A stretch of DNA of 64,000 nucleotides from Styela clava (GCF_964204865.1 NC_135258.1:7989001-8053000); one strand, 5' to 3'. Counted from the stretch's first letter, positions 10,380 to 24,354 are shown. Notes: a model not told the origin generated them from the sequence alone. Numbers and translations are program-made.

Positions 10380-12534
10380 GGCTTCCGTAGACTGAATCAA
10401 ATAGAATATATTCATATGTTTCTTTCAGTTTGTTAATGGTAGTGGTTTGTAGATCATTATGAAAACTTTGGGCATTTGAATGAAGGTAGCTACAGGCGGA
10501 CAGAATAAACAAAATCTAGATTAGTTAACTTTATTTATTGCTTTAACTTTGTTATTGCTCTGCATAAGTTGTAGCCTACAAACTAACGTAATTTCAACAT
10601 ATGGTTGATTTAGGAGATAGCATGTGGCTGGCTACAGCTCTTTGCTCGGTGTCTGATAGTGCGTATATGTGCACTTGGTGCAAGAACATCAGAGCAAGAA
10701 TAAAAACGGCTACATCAGGCGGTTCAACGTTCTCGCATCATACTCAAGCCAATTTCATTGTGTAACTCTTTGTACGACCGAATCGAAACATTATCAAGCC
10801 CTCAGTTTTCTCACGGGAACCCGTCCGGACACCTATCGATCCTGGGATATTTCGTGCAAGCCCCCGTCCCTAATGCAAAATTGTGACCGCCGCGTTTTAA
10901 AATAACAAATTATTAATTACCAAGTTGGGGTTCGCGTTTGGGTTAGAAATGATTTGAAAATTTGGACTCCCAGCGCAATCGGCATTACCAAACCCTAACT
11001 AGATGATAACTCGCTTTCCTATTTTCAGCGTAGGCGGGTGTTTTTTTACAAGGGCTTGATACTTATCGTGAACAGCAACTTTGCACTAAAATAACAATCC
11101 AAAAACGAAGTCACATACTGGTCAGATTATCGATGACCATGGCCGATCGACCGTTTCATTCTCTGAGTAAATATTTATCTCCAGTTATTTATTGGTATCC
11201 GCTAGTATAGTCTGCGCTCATGAACGTCTCGCCAATGTAACCAATGTTTCCCAACCAGAAAAAATCCTCCCCAGGGAGGAATTAATTAAGATATTCTTGT
11301 GGACGAAATATGACTTTGCATTTGGTACAGTTGAGCAAATATTATTTATTCATTTTAAATTATTGTGTGGTATTTATGGATAATTTGTAAACTATTCGAA
11401 CTGCACTAAAGCAAAATTGCGCGTTATACTAGAGGTAATTGATAAAGGATTTGAATAATAACAGAAACAGAGTTTCTATGCGTACTGAGGGGTAAACAAA
11501 ATATGCAAAGAGAGAAATAAGTTTGGAAACCACTAGTTAAGATTTTAATATGGTATATGTGGTAATGTCGGTGACTCAGTGGCCAAAGTGGATATAAAAC
11601 AAACGGCATTGGCAGATAGGTGGTATACGCGTATCTGCCAGCTAAAGTTAAATCACTGTAGTTGAATAGGAGTTGGTCAGTCGTATACCAGCAGTATTGG
11701 GCGTACAACATAGTTTTTTGGAAAATTGGACATGTTTAGAACACGTAAAGTGTTTTTGTGTTTTTCTGGCAAATGCAAAAGTGAATTGAGGATGATTGTA
11801 TGCTAATTCTATCGAAATATTTCATTTATTGTTACTACAGACCTAAATGACCCTATGAAAAATCACAAAACAAATAAATATATATGCAACTGAAACGATA
11901 ATAGCCCGAATACCGCAATGTCATTTATACTCCAGCCTAGTGATGATATACCTGTTGAAATGTTAAATGAAGGAGACTGCATGCTAGCGTTTGATAGTGT
12001 CCCCTTAAATGAAATAAAACAGTAACATTGGAAAAGGTATTGGACCAAATCAATTCGATTGTGCAACATCACAATATGTGAAATTTTGCAACTCATATAT
12101 TGTGTGCTTATTTGGCCGCGTGAGGGGTCAGGCTAGAGTTATTATTCCGTACGTGGAATAAGGACACAAGGAACAGTGACCCACTTTCCCTAAACAGTAA
12201 TTTAGTTAGACGCTATAAGTAATTCTAGTATCTAAATCTTCTTATCAATTAGAACGTTCGAATACGGCATATTGCTAATACATTCTGTAAATACTTCGTG
12301 TCTCATATTTGTGTTAACCCGATGAATTAACAGCTGTTATCTTGAAAACCCTATTTATCAATGTTTAAAAATACTTGGAAATTCAACGCCATTGTTTCAT
12401 ATTCTTAATCTTAATGTTTACACAATCTATTTATCGTTTGTATTTGTGCATAAAATTGTTGTTGTGGGGAAATTAGCTTGCTTTATTTATATTGTTGCTA
12501 ATAGATTTGAAGTATTACCAAGTTGACAGAAACA
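10380..12534. other. intergenic, lectin 3'-flank relic then unassigned sequence
   Basis: 10430-10750 is homologous to lectin 3' flanks (2270-2640; reversed 29.6-29.85 kb), confirming that the relic to its left lost its 3' exons. 10835-11075 is a repeat element. From 11.1 to 12.53 kb no gene is supported. A possible short open frame at 11918-12025 (MSFILQPSDDIPVEMLNEGD...) follows an AG and has ordinary amino-acid composition, but matches no family known to me and is too short to call. Confidence 0.45.
10835..11075 (-). mobile_element. MITE-like repeat, related to 61218-61468
   Basis: Read in reverse complement this segment matches 61.22-61.47 kb: CACCCGCCTACGCT, TAGTTAGGGTTTGG, then an AAATTTTCAAATCATT-like stretch, then TAATTAATAATTTGTTATTTT and a CCCCCGTC/CGGGGGCGG end. 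The 61-kb copy has clear inverted termini, so this is probably a decayed copy of the same element. Confidence 0.5.
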
Positions 12535-15500
12535 ATGAATATTCTGGATTTTTCTGAATGTTCAATTCTGAAACCAAAGGTGGATGAAAACACGAAACGA
12601 TTAGTTGGAAATGAATTATATCATGCTTTGTCTACAATCGGATTTACTTATCTCCAGAACACAGGTATACCAAGGTAAACATACCAAACGAAATAGAAGA
12701 CAATGCTTAAAATAGCCGAGTTAAAGCACATGACTTGATACTTCTGTAAAATTAAAATTAATATCTTTCGTGAAATATTACGCTGTTTTTAGAATCGTAT
12801 AAAATCAAGAATGTTTCACTATGTAAAATGTTCAGATTTTATCATATATCTTAGAAATCAGTACGTCAAATACTTAGCTTACTTATTTTTTTTAGCCTAC
12901 ATTAGTAGTTGCTTACTCCGTAGATTATTTTAGTTTACGCAAATTAGGAAGTTTGGTAATACCCTTTTGGTTTATTTATTTTTTTCATATTAAAACTATA
13001 TATTTTAATTTTAATCTAATATTGATAAAAAATGATTACTCATATTCTAAACTGCATTTATCACAGCGAATTACTTGCCAAAGTTTTCGAAAGATCGAAG
13101 CAATTTTTTGATTTAAAACCCGAAGTTAAACAACAGTTTTCCGACGTGAAGAATTTCAAGGGATATGTTCCTTTGTATACAGAGGGGTAAATAGTTTTCC
13201 ATTAATAATTTTATGGTATCGTTTTCTTTGCCTAAAAATTGTATAGAGACAAATATGCATTTCTGATTTGGTGTTTATTGTAGCTATTTGGGAATTAACA
13301 TATCCCTACGAGTGAGAAATTGGCCTATTTTCAAGTATAATCTTCACGTATATATTCTCAAGGTAGCTTTAGTCATATTGTTCTCAATATATTTTAATGT
13401 GACGCTTTAGTAGTCCAAATTTTAGCTGGGTTGAAAAAGAATCGGTAACGGTATTTCAAACTTTTCAAAATCCCTTATTTAATTTACAAATACCTCGTAA
13501 CTTTTGATAATATACACCAAATATTTTAGGTATGAGCAATAAATCGTCTGTTTTATTTTTGTATTGAACTAGCTAAACAACTGCTTTTCTTATTATTTGA
13601 AGAACTAATGTGAAAAGATCAAAAGACATTAAAGAAGCCTATAATTTCAACATGATTAACGATGAAAATAAACACAAATTGTGTCCAATGAATGATGTGC
13701 CAGAATTTTATGATTCACTGAAACAGTTTTCCGAGATTACCAAAAAACTGGCAGTTCGAATATTAGAAGTTTTAAGCGAAGGAATGAAAATTAAGGTAAA
13801 CTGACTTGTTATTTTATTCAAACATTGGCTAATATAAAACTAATTACTTAGGAAAGGAATGAAGTACTTTAAAAATACAATGATTAAAGTTTAGAAATAC
13901 TCAATTATTGCACCAATTCGTAAAGCTGTCTGGGACAACCGGATAAGAGAAGTAGCTCATCGATCACTCAACTGAACTGAAGTTCTTGAATAATCTATTT
14001 TCTGTAATTGGCGAGTGGGACAAGGTCCATTCACTTTGATTTCAGCAAGATTGGAGGTCGTCTTTAATAAAATTGGAATCGAAAAGAAAGTTAATAAAAA
14101 CCATTGTCAAGCAGTGAAATCATAAACTGGAAGTTTGCAACTTTTCGAGACCAATATTTTTGTTTTAGGATAAATCATATTTGATCCGATGTCATTCTCG
14201 AATGAGCGGCAAAAACAACTTTACAACGTTAAGATCTCTGTATTATCCACCAATTCTAAACGATTCAACAGTAAAACCGAATCAAATTCGCCTTGGTGAA
14301 CATACCGATTTCGGCTCATTTACATTGTTGTTTCAGGATCAGATGGGAGGATTAGAGGTAGTTGGTTTATTTGCCTTATTGATTTGATTTATTAGTTGTG
14401 TGAATTAAAAGTAAATATAGTTATAATTACGCTGTATTTTACCCGAACACCTGTTTTCCTTTATTTTTTGAAAAATTGTCATAATCAAGTCACACTCATG
14501 AAATAATATGTTTCATAGTTCAAGTTTTTTTACGATTTAGATTGTAAACATCTGAAAGAATATTAATCTGGAGACCAAAAATAAACAGCAGTAAAATTGC
14601 ATATTCAAAAATTAATCAGCTATTGTGCAAATGCAAGCATTTAAACCTGGAGCATTAAATATTAACTTAATTCATCAGCATGACATTACTATTTTCATTT
14701 ATTTTCAAACCGTTTACGCTACCGGTAGTTCGTTTATCTTGTGCAGATCAGTGAGGGTTGACCACTGAACTCGGCCTCCAAAACCTTGTCTGTGTCAACT
14801 GTGTCAAATTAGGTCAATAACAATCCCATTACATAATGATTTATTATTTTAGGTCAAAAATCAGGAAGGGAAATTTATTGAAGCGAAACCTATTTCTGGA
14901 ACCGTCATTGTAAACATTGGTGATATATTGCAGTTATGGTCAAGTAGAAGATTAAAGTCAACGGTATGCTTTCAAAAAAATTAGGCCAATTTTTTTTACC
15001 AAAATCCATGAAGTAAAAGTAGTGACCGTTTTAATCAATATGAGAGGTGATAATCACCAGAAAAACGTTAATCAAAAATCTACGTCTATATGATGTTACA
15101 AATTACATCTGAAATATGTTTGCATCTATATTTTCAAATGATGTTCTAATCTGTGACAAGACTAGAGTTGGTTTTTTTTTATTATCTTTTTCGTTGTACT
15201 TGTCCCGAAAGGCATCTCTTTCCACGTGACCCTATCTTAGAATGTTGTTTTCTCCCTGTCTGACAGTCGCCCTGGTCGGACGCGTTTCGTTGTATTTCAT
15301 CTGCTTCGGTGCGTGCACTTCTGTTCGGAAATGAAATTATTACGTGCGTCATCACTCAGTCTATCGAACGTATTACTTTGCAGCACATGGAATCATCTGA
15401 GCGTTTACACTGCAACCTCTACAAATCTGGGGAGCGTGCTGGTTTACGGACTCCTCGAACACACTTATTCCCGAAATCGCACAGCTGTAGTAGTCTTGTT

Positions 15501-15798
15501 GATTTAATCGTGGCAGTTATAATTACATTTATCATTAGAAAAATAATTCTGTATTGATATTAACCGCTGTAAATTTTCACAGGAACATCGTATCATGATT
15601 CCAAGTGATGAATCCAAACGGAGAACCCATCGTCAGTCCATCGTATACTTTGTTCATCCGGACTTCGAAACCAAACTCAGACCAATCGAGTACGAATCAG
15701 AGTCGGCATCTGCTGATCGACCTAAGTTTGTTGATGACGAAAATATCGTTACAGCGCATGAATATGTAACTAATCAACTCGAATCGCGTTGGGATTAG
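12535..15798 (+). CDS. 2-oxoglutarate/Fe(II)-dependent dioxygenase, isopenicillin-N-synthase-like
   Basis: Six exons (12535-12674, 13067-13186, 13603-13795, 14169-14357, 14853-14963, 15583-15798) join in frame to 322 residues, the usual length of this soluble family. The N-terminal part (HALSTIGFTYLQNTGIP ... FFDLKPEVKQQFSD ... KGYVPL) is the DIOX_N-like region. The catalytic jelly roll carries the iron-binding triad as H196 and D198 in GEHTDFGSFTLLFQD and H253 in STEHR. The 2-oxoglutarate-binding Arg-x-Ser is R268-S270 (RQSIVYF). LRSLYYPP and GTVIVNIGDILQLWS are further family hallmarks. Members oxidise small molecules using 2-oxoglutarate and oxygen; the substrate cannot be told from sequence. 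Introns are GT/AG. AATAAA follows at 15921-15926. The gene stands between plus-strand and minus-strand lectin units and shows no relation to them. The 619-bp intron 5 contains short chance frames only. Confidence 0.9.
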
Positions 15799-17533
15799 AA
15801 TATTGCCTTGTGGAATGTCGTACAATGAATTGCCTACTAAAACTAATGCCGATTTAAAACGCTGCCTCTAAAGTATTTTACTATTGTTTTAAATTTTTCA
15901 AAATATGCACCAATCACCTGAATAAAAATTTTCAAATGAAAAATGAATACAAAATCTTCCAGATGTACAAACATGTACAACAACCCTTCAGTTAACATCT
16001 GATACAATTAATACTTATCGATTTTAATCGGTAAGTATGTTGATAGGTATTTGTCTGTTTGTCTGTTAGATGCACGCGTTATCTCACGAAAGCAAGATTG
16101 AATCTGCTCCTGATTTTGCATGTGCCTATTGATTTTGGATAAATTATGTCGTATAATTAGCGAGTTATTGATTAATTAGTGATGGGACACAAGGTGTCAC
16201 TATGGAGTAAGAGCGCTGTTTTGGGGGATCCCCTAACTTTCGATCGATAAGTCTTCGGTCTCTGACCAGTATTCTATTTGGCCGGAATGTCGGTGACATT
16301 GTGGTGTTTAAGCAATGTTCTTCTGTTTTACTGTCCCTAGTTATTTTTTATTTTCTTTTTTATATAAACATTAGGGTCTGTAGTACTGTGATAATAAACG
16401 AATTAAATAAGTCAATGGAATTGGCATACAATCAATTTAAATCACCTTTGAATTTGCCGTAAAAAACTTTTACTCAGCAACACTTTCTAAATTCTAGAAA
16501 GAGCCGTTTTTTCAGTAATTATTTGATACGCTTGCAACTACGACTGATACAAGAACGTTCAACTGGTATTCAACACCAGCTAACGACAGCGCATTATAGA
16601 CTAATTCTGTTTGTTTCATAACCGCATTTGCCCTTGAGTCACAAAGGTATATCAAACGCAAGTCCACACTAATAGAACTCTTCAAGTCACTATTTTGATA
16701 CCCACAACTGCACATTTTTGGGTACTCATGTCCTATCCCTAACCTGGTACACATACTACGTTCCTGTGTCCTCCACTTGGTTCACATACTACGGCAGCAC
16801 CCATTTTACGAGTTAATGAGCGTAGCCTAAACTTCTAACAAATAACAGCACTTACACAAAGGCAATGAGCAAGAGCTGTAGTCTTGTACATGATATCGCA
16901 ATCAACCATATTTAGAAATAACTGTAGTATGTACAACTTTACAGATAACGTAAACTAAGTTAAAAGATTTCGTTTATTTCGTGCACCCTTCCGCAGCTGC
17001 CATTATTAAATCGCACAAAGTTTTCATAATGATCCACAAACCACTAACTAAAATTAATACATGACTATGTTTGCCAAAAACTTTGATTCAATTTATGGAA
17101 GAGACAAATTATTCAGTATATATAACTTAAATTTGTGAAGACCCAAATCTTAGAACCCTAGCTTTGATTATCTTTTAGCCAGAAAAAAAGATTGCGTTTT
17201 ATTCGACTAATAAAAACGTTTTACTTTTATTCATTCGGTTTGTTATAATAAGCGAGAAAACTTAAGTTTCAACATATATAGTAGACGTGACGTTGCATTA
17301 ATATGAAACTCAGCTATATATTCTAGACTTATTACTAAAAAACTCGAATAATGTGAATGAATAGCATTATATGACGAGACTCAAAAGAAAGTAATATACT
17401 GACACTAAAAATGTATACAGATTTTTTTACAGCTTTTTATAATTTTGTTATTATTCCACGTTGCGCAGATATAATACTTTTGACACTCGTAAACACATAT
17501 CAGGCAAACTCTTACAAATCAATAGAGCATATG
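15799..17533. other. intergenic between dioxygenase and lectin M1
   Basis: No gene is supported. 15.8-16.5 kb is unassigned AT-rich DNA. 16715-16800 carries two ACATACTACG motifs preceded by CCTAACCTGGTAC, the end motif of the MITE family seen at 55.7 and 60.4 kb. 16.8-17.5 kb is the conserved 3' flank of a lectin unit (CATAATGATCCACAAACC and neighbours). Confidence 0.5.
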
Positions 17534-17601
17534 TTTATTTGATTGTACGATAGATGACAAGAACTATATTATTTCACACTATTTAAAAATTATCACGCTA
17601 T

Positions 17602-20600
17602 TTAGTCTCTGAGTTTCCTGATCTTCATTTCAACAAATTTCGCAAAGGGAGTGTGTGAATTTTTCCACCTATACCAGGATAAACCCTTGGTCGATGTCGT
17701 ATCTGCGTATAAACCATTCAAGTTAGCGTGATGGCAACTGTTATACCACCAACCCCCTTTGTACGAGACAGCACAAACTGCTGATTCGTGTTTATCATTT
17801 TCTCGATCCTTCGTCGAAAACTGGCTATTGTTATGGTGCGCCATTGAATCGCCTGTTTATAGAAACAACATGATAAATTCAATGACTCGAGTATAAGTGC
17901 AGTGCGATACATGTTGCTTTATTGAATTATATCGTTATGAGAGATGGACTAAAACAAGTATATATAGCCTACATTTAAAGTCAAGTTTTCAAACATACAC
18001 ATTTTATATGAATTGAAAAATAGTTTTATTGTCTATTGGTATTCATCATAATTATTTTGAGCAAACCTGCATTTCCTGAATATCCGGTAATCGTTATTCG
18101 ATAATTGTCTTCTGCTCCAGCAATTTGAAATTGTCTAGAAATAAGAATACATCTGTATTTAAAATATATAAAGAGTATTTTTATTCCGGTAATATTGCTT
18201 AAGATGAGTTTACTCGAAGTATATTTGCAAGAAACGGTGATGATCAATGAACTAAAATCTGGAGAAATCACTGAAGTACCAAATGCTACAACAAATTCCT
18301 CTTGTGGCTTGTACATTGCAGCCTGAAATCTCAATTTACAGTATATGTAAAACTATTGGCAAACCTGAAATAGTGGTTTAATAAATAATTGATCGTTTTG
18401 TATGCCTTTTTGAGCTCTTTCATTTTATCGAACACTAAATGAAGTATACAAAATATTTGGCAGTGCGTAAAGAAAACTTCAATTACCCGTATTTTGCGAA
18501 CAATTTTTCGTTATCTCTTGTGATAAAGTCGAAACGAATCTCATGAGGACCATTGGTGGATATTCTATGCATCGTCTCCAGTCCTGTAAAATATAAAGAT
18601 ATCAATAGTTAGTGTTTAGCCCAAATTTCTGAACTGAAGCTTTAAAAGACGGATCATTTTATTCAGACTCGGGCAAGATTGTAACGCTTGAGAACGGAGC
18701 GGAGTCGAGCCACTTCATTCCCGAGTCACAAGTCAAGTTGAGTCGCGTCTTCTTCGCATCACTTTCTTTGTCCCCATGAAGCCGGATTCAGAGTAGATTT
18801 TGTAACAAAGAGTGAAGTATATAACATCCTTTTCAGGTCAATCTAATTTAAAATTCAAAAATGCAGTCGCGTTTAGCACGAAAAAATATTTGTGCTAGGG
18901 CACTGTGCCAGTAGTCTATAAAAAGGAGACTTGAGAAAATGCAGTCAATCAACGTACACATATTTCGAGAAATCGGATCGTTCAGAATCTGGTATATTTT
19001 AATTCTGATCATTATATATATTCATTCTAGTCGGATTATTGAATCTTTATTACCATAACTTTCGAAACAATACAAAAAGAATATGTTGCCTTGTCATCAT
19101 CGGCGCTAACATGTGCGGGAAAAATGTGACAAAAAATATAAAAATGCCTTTATGATTTGAACAAATTACTGATTAGATTTCATATCTAAGAATTTAAATT
19201 GTTCGTAATTTAAAGTATACCTAGCCAGAATTCTTGTTCCTTGTAACCGAAACCTGAGACATAGTCATTCCAGTCACGGTAAAAATCTTCATTTCCGTCA
19301 AGTCGTCTTTGTATTACCTAAATAAATTAAACCAGTTTTGTAATATATATTCGAAATTTCAGGGACAACTATTCTACTCAGATGTTTGAAATCATTTCTT
19401 TTTTGTCATATATATATAACGAATATTTTACCGCGGCGGGAGCCGCATCGGTCTAAATGCCGGATATTTATGTGCGAGAGAATTTGAAAATTCCTCACCG
19501 CCGTAGAGTGCTTCACTGCTGGTCGGCTCCGCCTACCTTCACCATTAGGTTCAACAAAATAACTTGTATCCGGACGAGGGGCCGTATGCTTGTTCCCCGG
19601 TAGGAAAATGCCATTTTTTGTGGAATGATTTCAATTTTCACTCATTAAACTAACTAGATTATTTATTTTGGAATAAATTTAACACATTGCAAGTCAGTGA
19701 CAATCATATTAGACGAAGGAGTTCAGGAATACAGCTAGCTACATAGTCTACAATCCGGCCATCTCGGTCGGAACGTATTTGTCGTCTTCGAAGCTTATCA
19801 GATTGAAGGACGTCATTTACATCGATGTAAATGTAAATGACCCCTTTAACTATACCTCCAGCCTCTCTCCTTAGAAAGAGATAAATTCTATTGCGCGGCA
19901 ATTAAAAATGAGATGGTGACTTAAAGTGGTTGATTGCCCTCTGCACGGCAATCGTATTGAACACGTGTATCAAGGAACAAACTAAATGAAATTACTTACA
20001 AAATAAATGTCACATTGACTTTGATATTCCAGAGTTTCATCTAAGCCAGGTTACATGGAATTGAGATACTTATTATAGATGAAAAGTGGGTTCGTTATGA
20101 TTTCTGTTTGGGTCTCGTGCTGCCGGTTTACAAATTGTTAAACATAGACAAAATTCCGAAGACACTACTCACAATCCAACCGCCTTCATCGGTTTCTTGA
20201 TCACAATACACTTGGACTCCTTGTTTACTTTCATTGAACGGATGAATCACGTAAGTTCCACTTGATATCACGTGATTCTTTACGGCTGCACAGTCCCGTG
20301 GAAACATCCGTTCTAGAAAAAAGTTTCATTGTCACTTATATTGAGTTTCATTCCATGCTGTACTGTTGCAATGCGAGTTTGCTACTTGTAATTTTTTGTC
20401 CAAACAATGCGCTTTGCCGGACTAATAATTAGTAAGAGACCATATCAAGTAAATTCAGACACGATGGTTTGGAAAATTATCTTCACCTGTTATCGAATTA
20501 TGTTACGAGCTTAAATATACCTTCCAAATCGAAGCATCTTGGTTCAAATCTTATCGAAAACAAATTTTTCCCAAAATCCCAAACAAATACTTTCGTATGA

Positions 20601-21469
20601 ATCAAATTACAGCTTTAGTTTTAGGGACATGTTTCGTCCGGTCATTCTCAAATCAAAATTTATTTAAACACTAATTGAAATAATTATATGTAAGTTTCCA
20701 TCCCTACGACGTACATAATTACCCGTATTAAGATCTTAAGAGTTTTCTTTATAAAGTGAACCACGAGCTCACGTTTACAGTATTTAATTAAATGTATGAT
20801 CAACGTATAAATACCACTCGATATCTTTCAATGTTAAGCTAGTCTTGAAAAAGTTTTACGAATGTATTCTGTGTATTCTTGAAATCAACGAATAAAAGTA
20901 AATAGAGATTTTCGAACGTAATTTCATTCACGTGGGCGTTGACGCTGAAGGATGAACCGGTGGCTTGTGAGTCTGAGACAGTCTACAAATTAGGGATATC
21001 TGGTGACATCCCATTTATTTGTTATAATACAAGCAACAAGTACAATTTTAATGCGAGTTAGCAACTTGCTATTTTTGATCCCAATAAATCACTATAAAAA
21101 ACTGATATTAGGAAAATATAACAAGGAAGTCGAGACACGAGGCTGCCTAATGCTTGCATTGTAACATTATGTTTACTTACCATTTAACTCCTGAACTTGA
21201 CGTTCAAGCTGTTCGTTTCGTTCAACTAGATCTTCGCAGCAACTACTTGGTGACCCTTTCGGTCCAACTAATCCGCGATTTCCTACTGGACCACGCTTTC
21301 CCGGCGGGCCAGGCGGACCTCTTACGCGAGAAGGGAGTTGGTTTTCGTTCTCATCACATGAAAGCTGACAAGTTCCGAGACTAATACTTGCTTGAGACTT
21401 ACAAGCGAGGTATTGTAAAATAATTAATGTCGCCAAGAAAATTGACTTAGTATTGCCCGTCCACATCAT
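17602..21469 (-). CDS. ficolin-like secreted lectin M1 (collagen + fibrinogen domain)
   Basis: Six exons in transcription order: 21469-21181, 20312-20173, 19317-19221, 18583-18487, 18134-18067, 17852-17602. They join to 313 residues. Residues 1-27 or so are a signal peptide ([21 protein letters not shown]). A Cys-bearing linker (CQLSCDENE) precedes eight Gly-X-Y triplets beginning [13 protein letters not shown], then [21 protein letters not shown], a short coiled coil with a Cys pair suited to inter-chain disulfides. The FBG domain starts [10 protein letters not shown] and ends [11 protein letters not shown]; its GGGWI reads EGGWI. The calcium-site region is STKDREND and the pocket segment [15 protein letters not shown]. 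Ficolins bind acetylated sugars and can recruit complement proteases; here that role is inferred. The collagen stretch is shorter than in vertebrate ficolins. AATAAA lies at 17534-17539 (minus strand). Introns lack the three transposons found in M2-M4. Confidence 0.88.
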
Positions 21470-21522
21470 GTCCGTCTATTGAAATTCACAGGAATGAAAT
21501 ACCAAACGTCACAGAATACTGT

Positions 21523-21530
21523 TATATATA
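21523..21530 (-). promoter_or_regulatory. TATA box of lectin M1
   Basis: TATATATA on the minus strand about 54 bases upstream of the ATG, in the same position as the TATATAAAA box of M2, M3, M4 and M6. Confidence 0.5.
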
Positions 21531-24354
21531 TGACGCATATATAGTAAGCAACTGTTGTTCATCGACTGCTATTTTAATCTATCAAATGCGTCCAAATTCA
21601 TCAAAGACTTTTCGTTACCAAGTACCAGCTAAAGATAGATCTTCTTCCATAAAACCTTAAACCAATGTCAATTTTTTTCCGATCACAGTTGTCAAGATCA
21701 GACAGTTCTCTTCCTCGGTGTTTTGGTAATTAAGGTACGACTACACACTCAAATCTCTAAGGAATATTAATGTTGAGTAATGAAAGTATTTTTGTACATT
21801 TTAATGGCTGATTAATCTGCTATTGAATAGGTGTGTCTGAGAATAATCTCCAAATATACACCAACAACAACAAACTACTGCCGGTCGGTATATCTAACAG
21901 TATAAGGGCATATTTCAAAGAATAATTGAAAAATATAAAAATAAATGAGAATCGGCGACTGTATTTTATAACGAAAAAATAAACAAGTAACTGAAATAAA
22001 AATTGCAGAATGCGACGGGTGGTATCTGTTTACCTACTGAACAAAATGTCCTAAACTTAAACTTTTTTCCCGAGAACTTCAATTATGTAGAATTTACTAC
22101 CTCATAGCTATTTTCCTGGTCGTATTGACGCAAACTGCTACGCGTCAATTGGTATTTACTAACGCGCACTCTCACACAATTAATTATAGCGTCAGTAGCT
22201 CAAGGCATTTTGGTGGTTTTCCGTAGCTTTTCTCGAGGATCATTCTCTTTAATTTCTGAGTGAGTTCTTGTGACCTTGCTTCGATTAAGTATTTTCAAGA
22301 ATAACCTAGCCTTGGGCGAAAGTGGGAACTCTCTACCTAGGGTACCCCTTATTAATTTTAGTGTAATTATTAATTGTAACCGCTAAGACGTATTTGGGCA
22401 TTATTCTCCTGTCGTGGAAAGCACTACTCAGCCTGTATGCATCGAATTCTTGGTCTAGCAAACTATAAACTTTGGGATTCACCGCATTGAGTATGGGGAT
22501 GAGCTATGGTTTACAAACTTTTCACATCGCTGACGTTTTGCTCCATGTGCGATTTATGATCACTAGATGGCAATAGACAGTTTGAGTTATGACTCTGCTT
22601 TCTGTCGCCTTGGTAGTTTAAAAATAAGAATGTACAAATACACAAATATTTATAGATTTATTTACGAATATTTATTATTCTGTGTAGCGACATATATCGG
22701 TAACCCGTGGCATCGATATAACCCTAACCCTGTAACACCCAAACCCTTAGTATGCCCAAATATACAGTAAATCCCTGTATGCGTAATTTTTTATTGTTTT
22801 CAAACGACTCCCGAGACGGAATCAATATATAAATGTATTTAAAATTCCCTTGTGGTAGGCAAAACTTCCGTCCGTGATGATGGTTCGTCTTTGCGTCATT
22901 TTTGCTTTTCTTTGACTTCCGTTTGCAAAGTTCGAATGTTTTTTTCTTTTAAAGACGTCCTGTGTTCATAATTAGATGCTGTGAGCGTTTTTAATGATTC
23001 AAAATGTTTTCTCCTATAGGAATGTTTTTAGATTTCTAGATTTTGTTTAAAACGTAGCTGAACAAGGGCCTTGAAATATAAATTTATAGCTAAGTTCCAC
23101 AAGTAAAGTTATTATTTATTCTCTGTCTTTAATATCAATAGTAACAATAATATTGCAATAATATTGGGTCCACTAAAATCAAACAAAAAGTCAAAAACAA
23201 TAAGAAAAGGGCAGCAGGTGAACAATAGCGAGCAAAAAATAAAATTGATTGATTACATTTAGCAAGGTCGGGAATGCACATTAGCCTTTTTCGTAAAAAA
23301 TGAAAATTTGAGTGGGGCTTATAGCTTTAATTTCAGTAATAGTTCAGTTCATATGATACAATATTGATGATTATATACACATAATTTACGTTTTTCACTA
23401 CAATAACGATAGTACAAATCCGTTCAATTTATAATGACGCGAAAGCTGAACAAAAAAAAATTTTTGTATATTTTACAGAGATATGAATTATGTGTGTACA
23501 ACAATTTTTTGTAAAAAGCTTCATTCATTTAAATATGTCTTTATTATAATTGTCAATAATTATGTACTTAAATATATATTTTCTGGCACATGTACAAAAA
23601 ATTTATTCTAGGAAAGCCATAAATTTACAGTTGAGAGTGTCACTTTGTTATGCTATCGCACCGGCGCATATTAAAAATGTGTGCCAATATGGAGGTAGCT
23701 TATTTTGTTCACCTAATTTACATCAAGTTGCGTAAAGGGACGGAGGAAGCCTGTGGGCAGGGGTACACACACTACCGGAGAACTGTCGCATCTGCTTAAA
23801 ACGAATCTCAATCGGTGCCACTTCAGTATGCGTTTAACCTCATAAAGACATTCTCATGGAATGCAGTTCCTAACCCTGTGTCATCGCTGAGTTAACAATA
23901 TCTTGAAGGATCTCTCAACTAACTTACTTTGCTGTCGAAGTTATCCAAACTAAATGAGCGCGCAAAATGGTGTTGGAGGAGGCGTAAGAATTTATGTCTT
24001 GCATTAAAATTACGTTACAAGTGTTGAAATATTGTGGAGGGGGAGGGGGTGCATGACCCCCTATCACCCCCTACCACCTGGCAACGCATATATGATCAAC
24101 ATTGATGTGAATCTCATCTATTCGTCCTCCATTATGAACAAAAAAGAAATATATGATGGAATTTGATATATTTGAGGTGAGAAGACTCGAAACAATGCAA
24201 TTTTAATATAATGGCAATAAAAATTCATGCAGAAAATTACGGCTAGTACTATTAGTCTGATATTATTTCACGATAGGCAAACATGATAATCTTGACACAC
24301 ATAAAACATGTATCAGGCAAAACTTGAAATTCCAATAGACTAATAGAGAAAGTA
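21531..24354. other. intergenic between M1 and M2
   Basis: No gene is supported in 2.8 kb. 21.5-23.6 kb is unassigned AT-rich DNA. 23663-23780 is a MITE-like repeat. From about 23,897 (ACAATATCTTGAAGGATCTC) the sequence matches 30.36 and 36.97 kb, marking the left end of the 6.6-kb tandem unit. A G/C-rich tract (GGGGGAGGGGGTGCATGACC) at 24.04 kb is also present in degenerate form in the sister units. The transcript end signal of M2, AATAAA on the minus strand, is at 24355-24360. Confidence 0.5.
23663..23780 (+). mobile_element. MITE-like repeat, internally shortened copy
   Basis: The left part (CGGCGC ... GTGTGCCAATATGGAGGTAG, CTTATTTTGTTCACCTAATT, TACATCAAGTTG, GTAAAGGGACGG) and the right end (GTACACACACTACCGGAG) match the full element at 55677-55875. 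The middle third is missing. Confidence 0.6.

Noticed and set aside
15309-15557. Overlapping 64- and 82-codon frames in intron 5 of the dioxygenase
   Set aside because: Dioxygenase exons 5 and 6 join in frame without them, including the STEHR junction; no motif supports a nested gene.
18230-18350. Possible extra coding exon in intron 4 of M1 ([17 protein letters not shown]...), also open in the plus-strand units
   Set aside because: The flanking exons already join in frame (AKYG-QFQIAG), M6 and M2 have stops or decay in the same stretch, and the FBG fold has no room for an insertion here. Similarity is explained by duplication of the intron.
22726-22745. CCCTAACCCT motif suggesting interstitial telomere repeat
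   Set aside because: Only one and a half units; similar motifs in the window belong to MITE ends.
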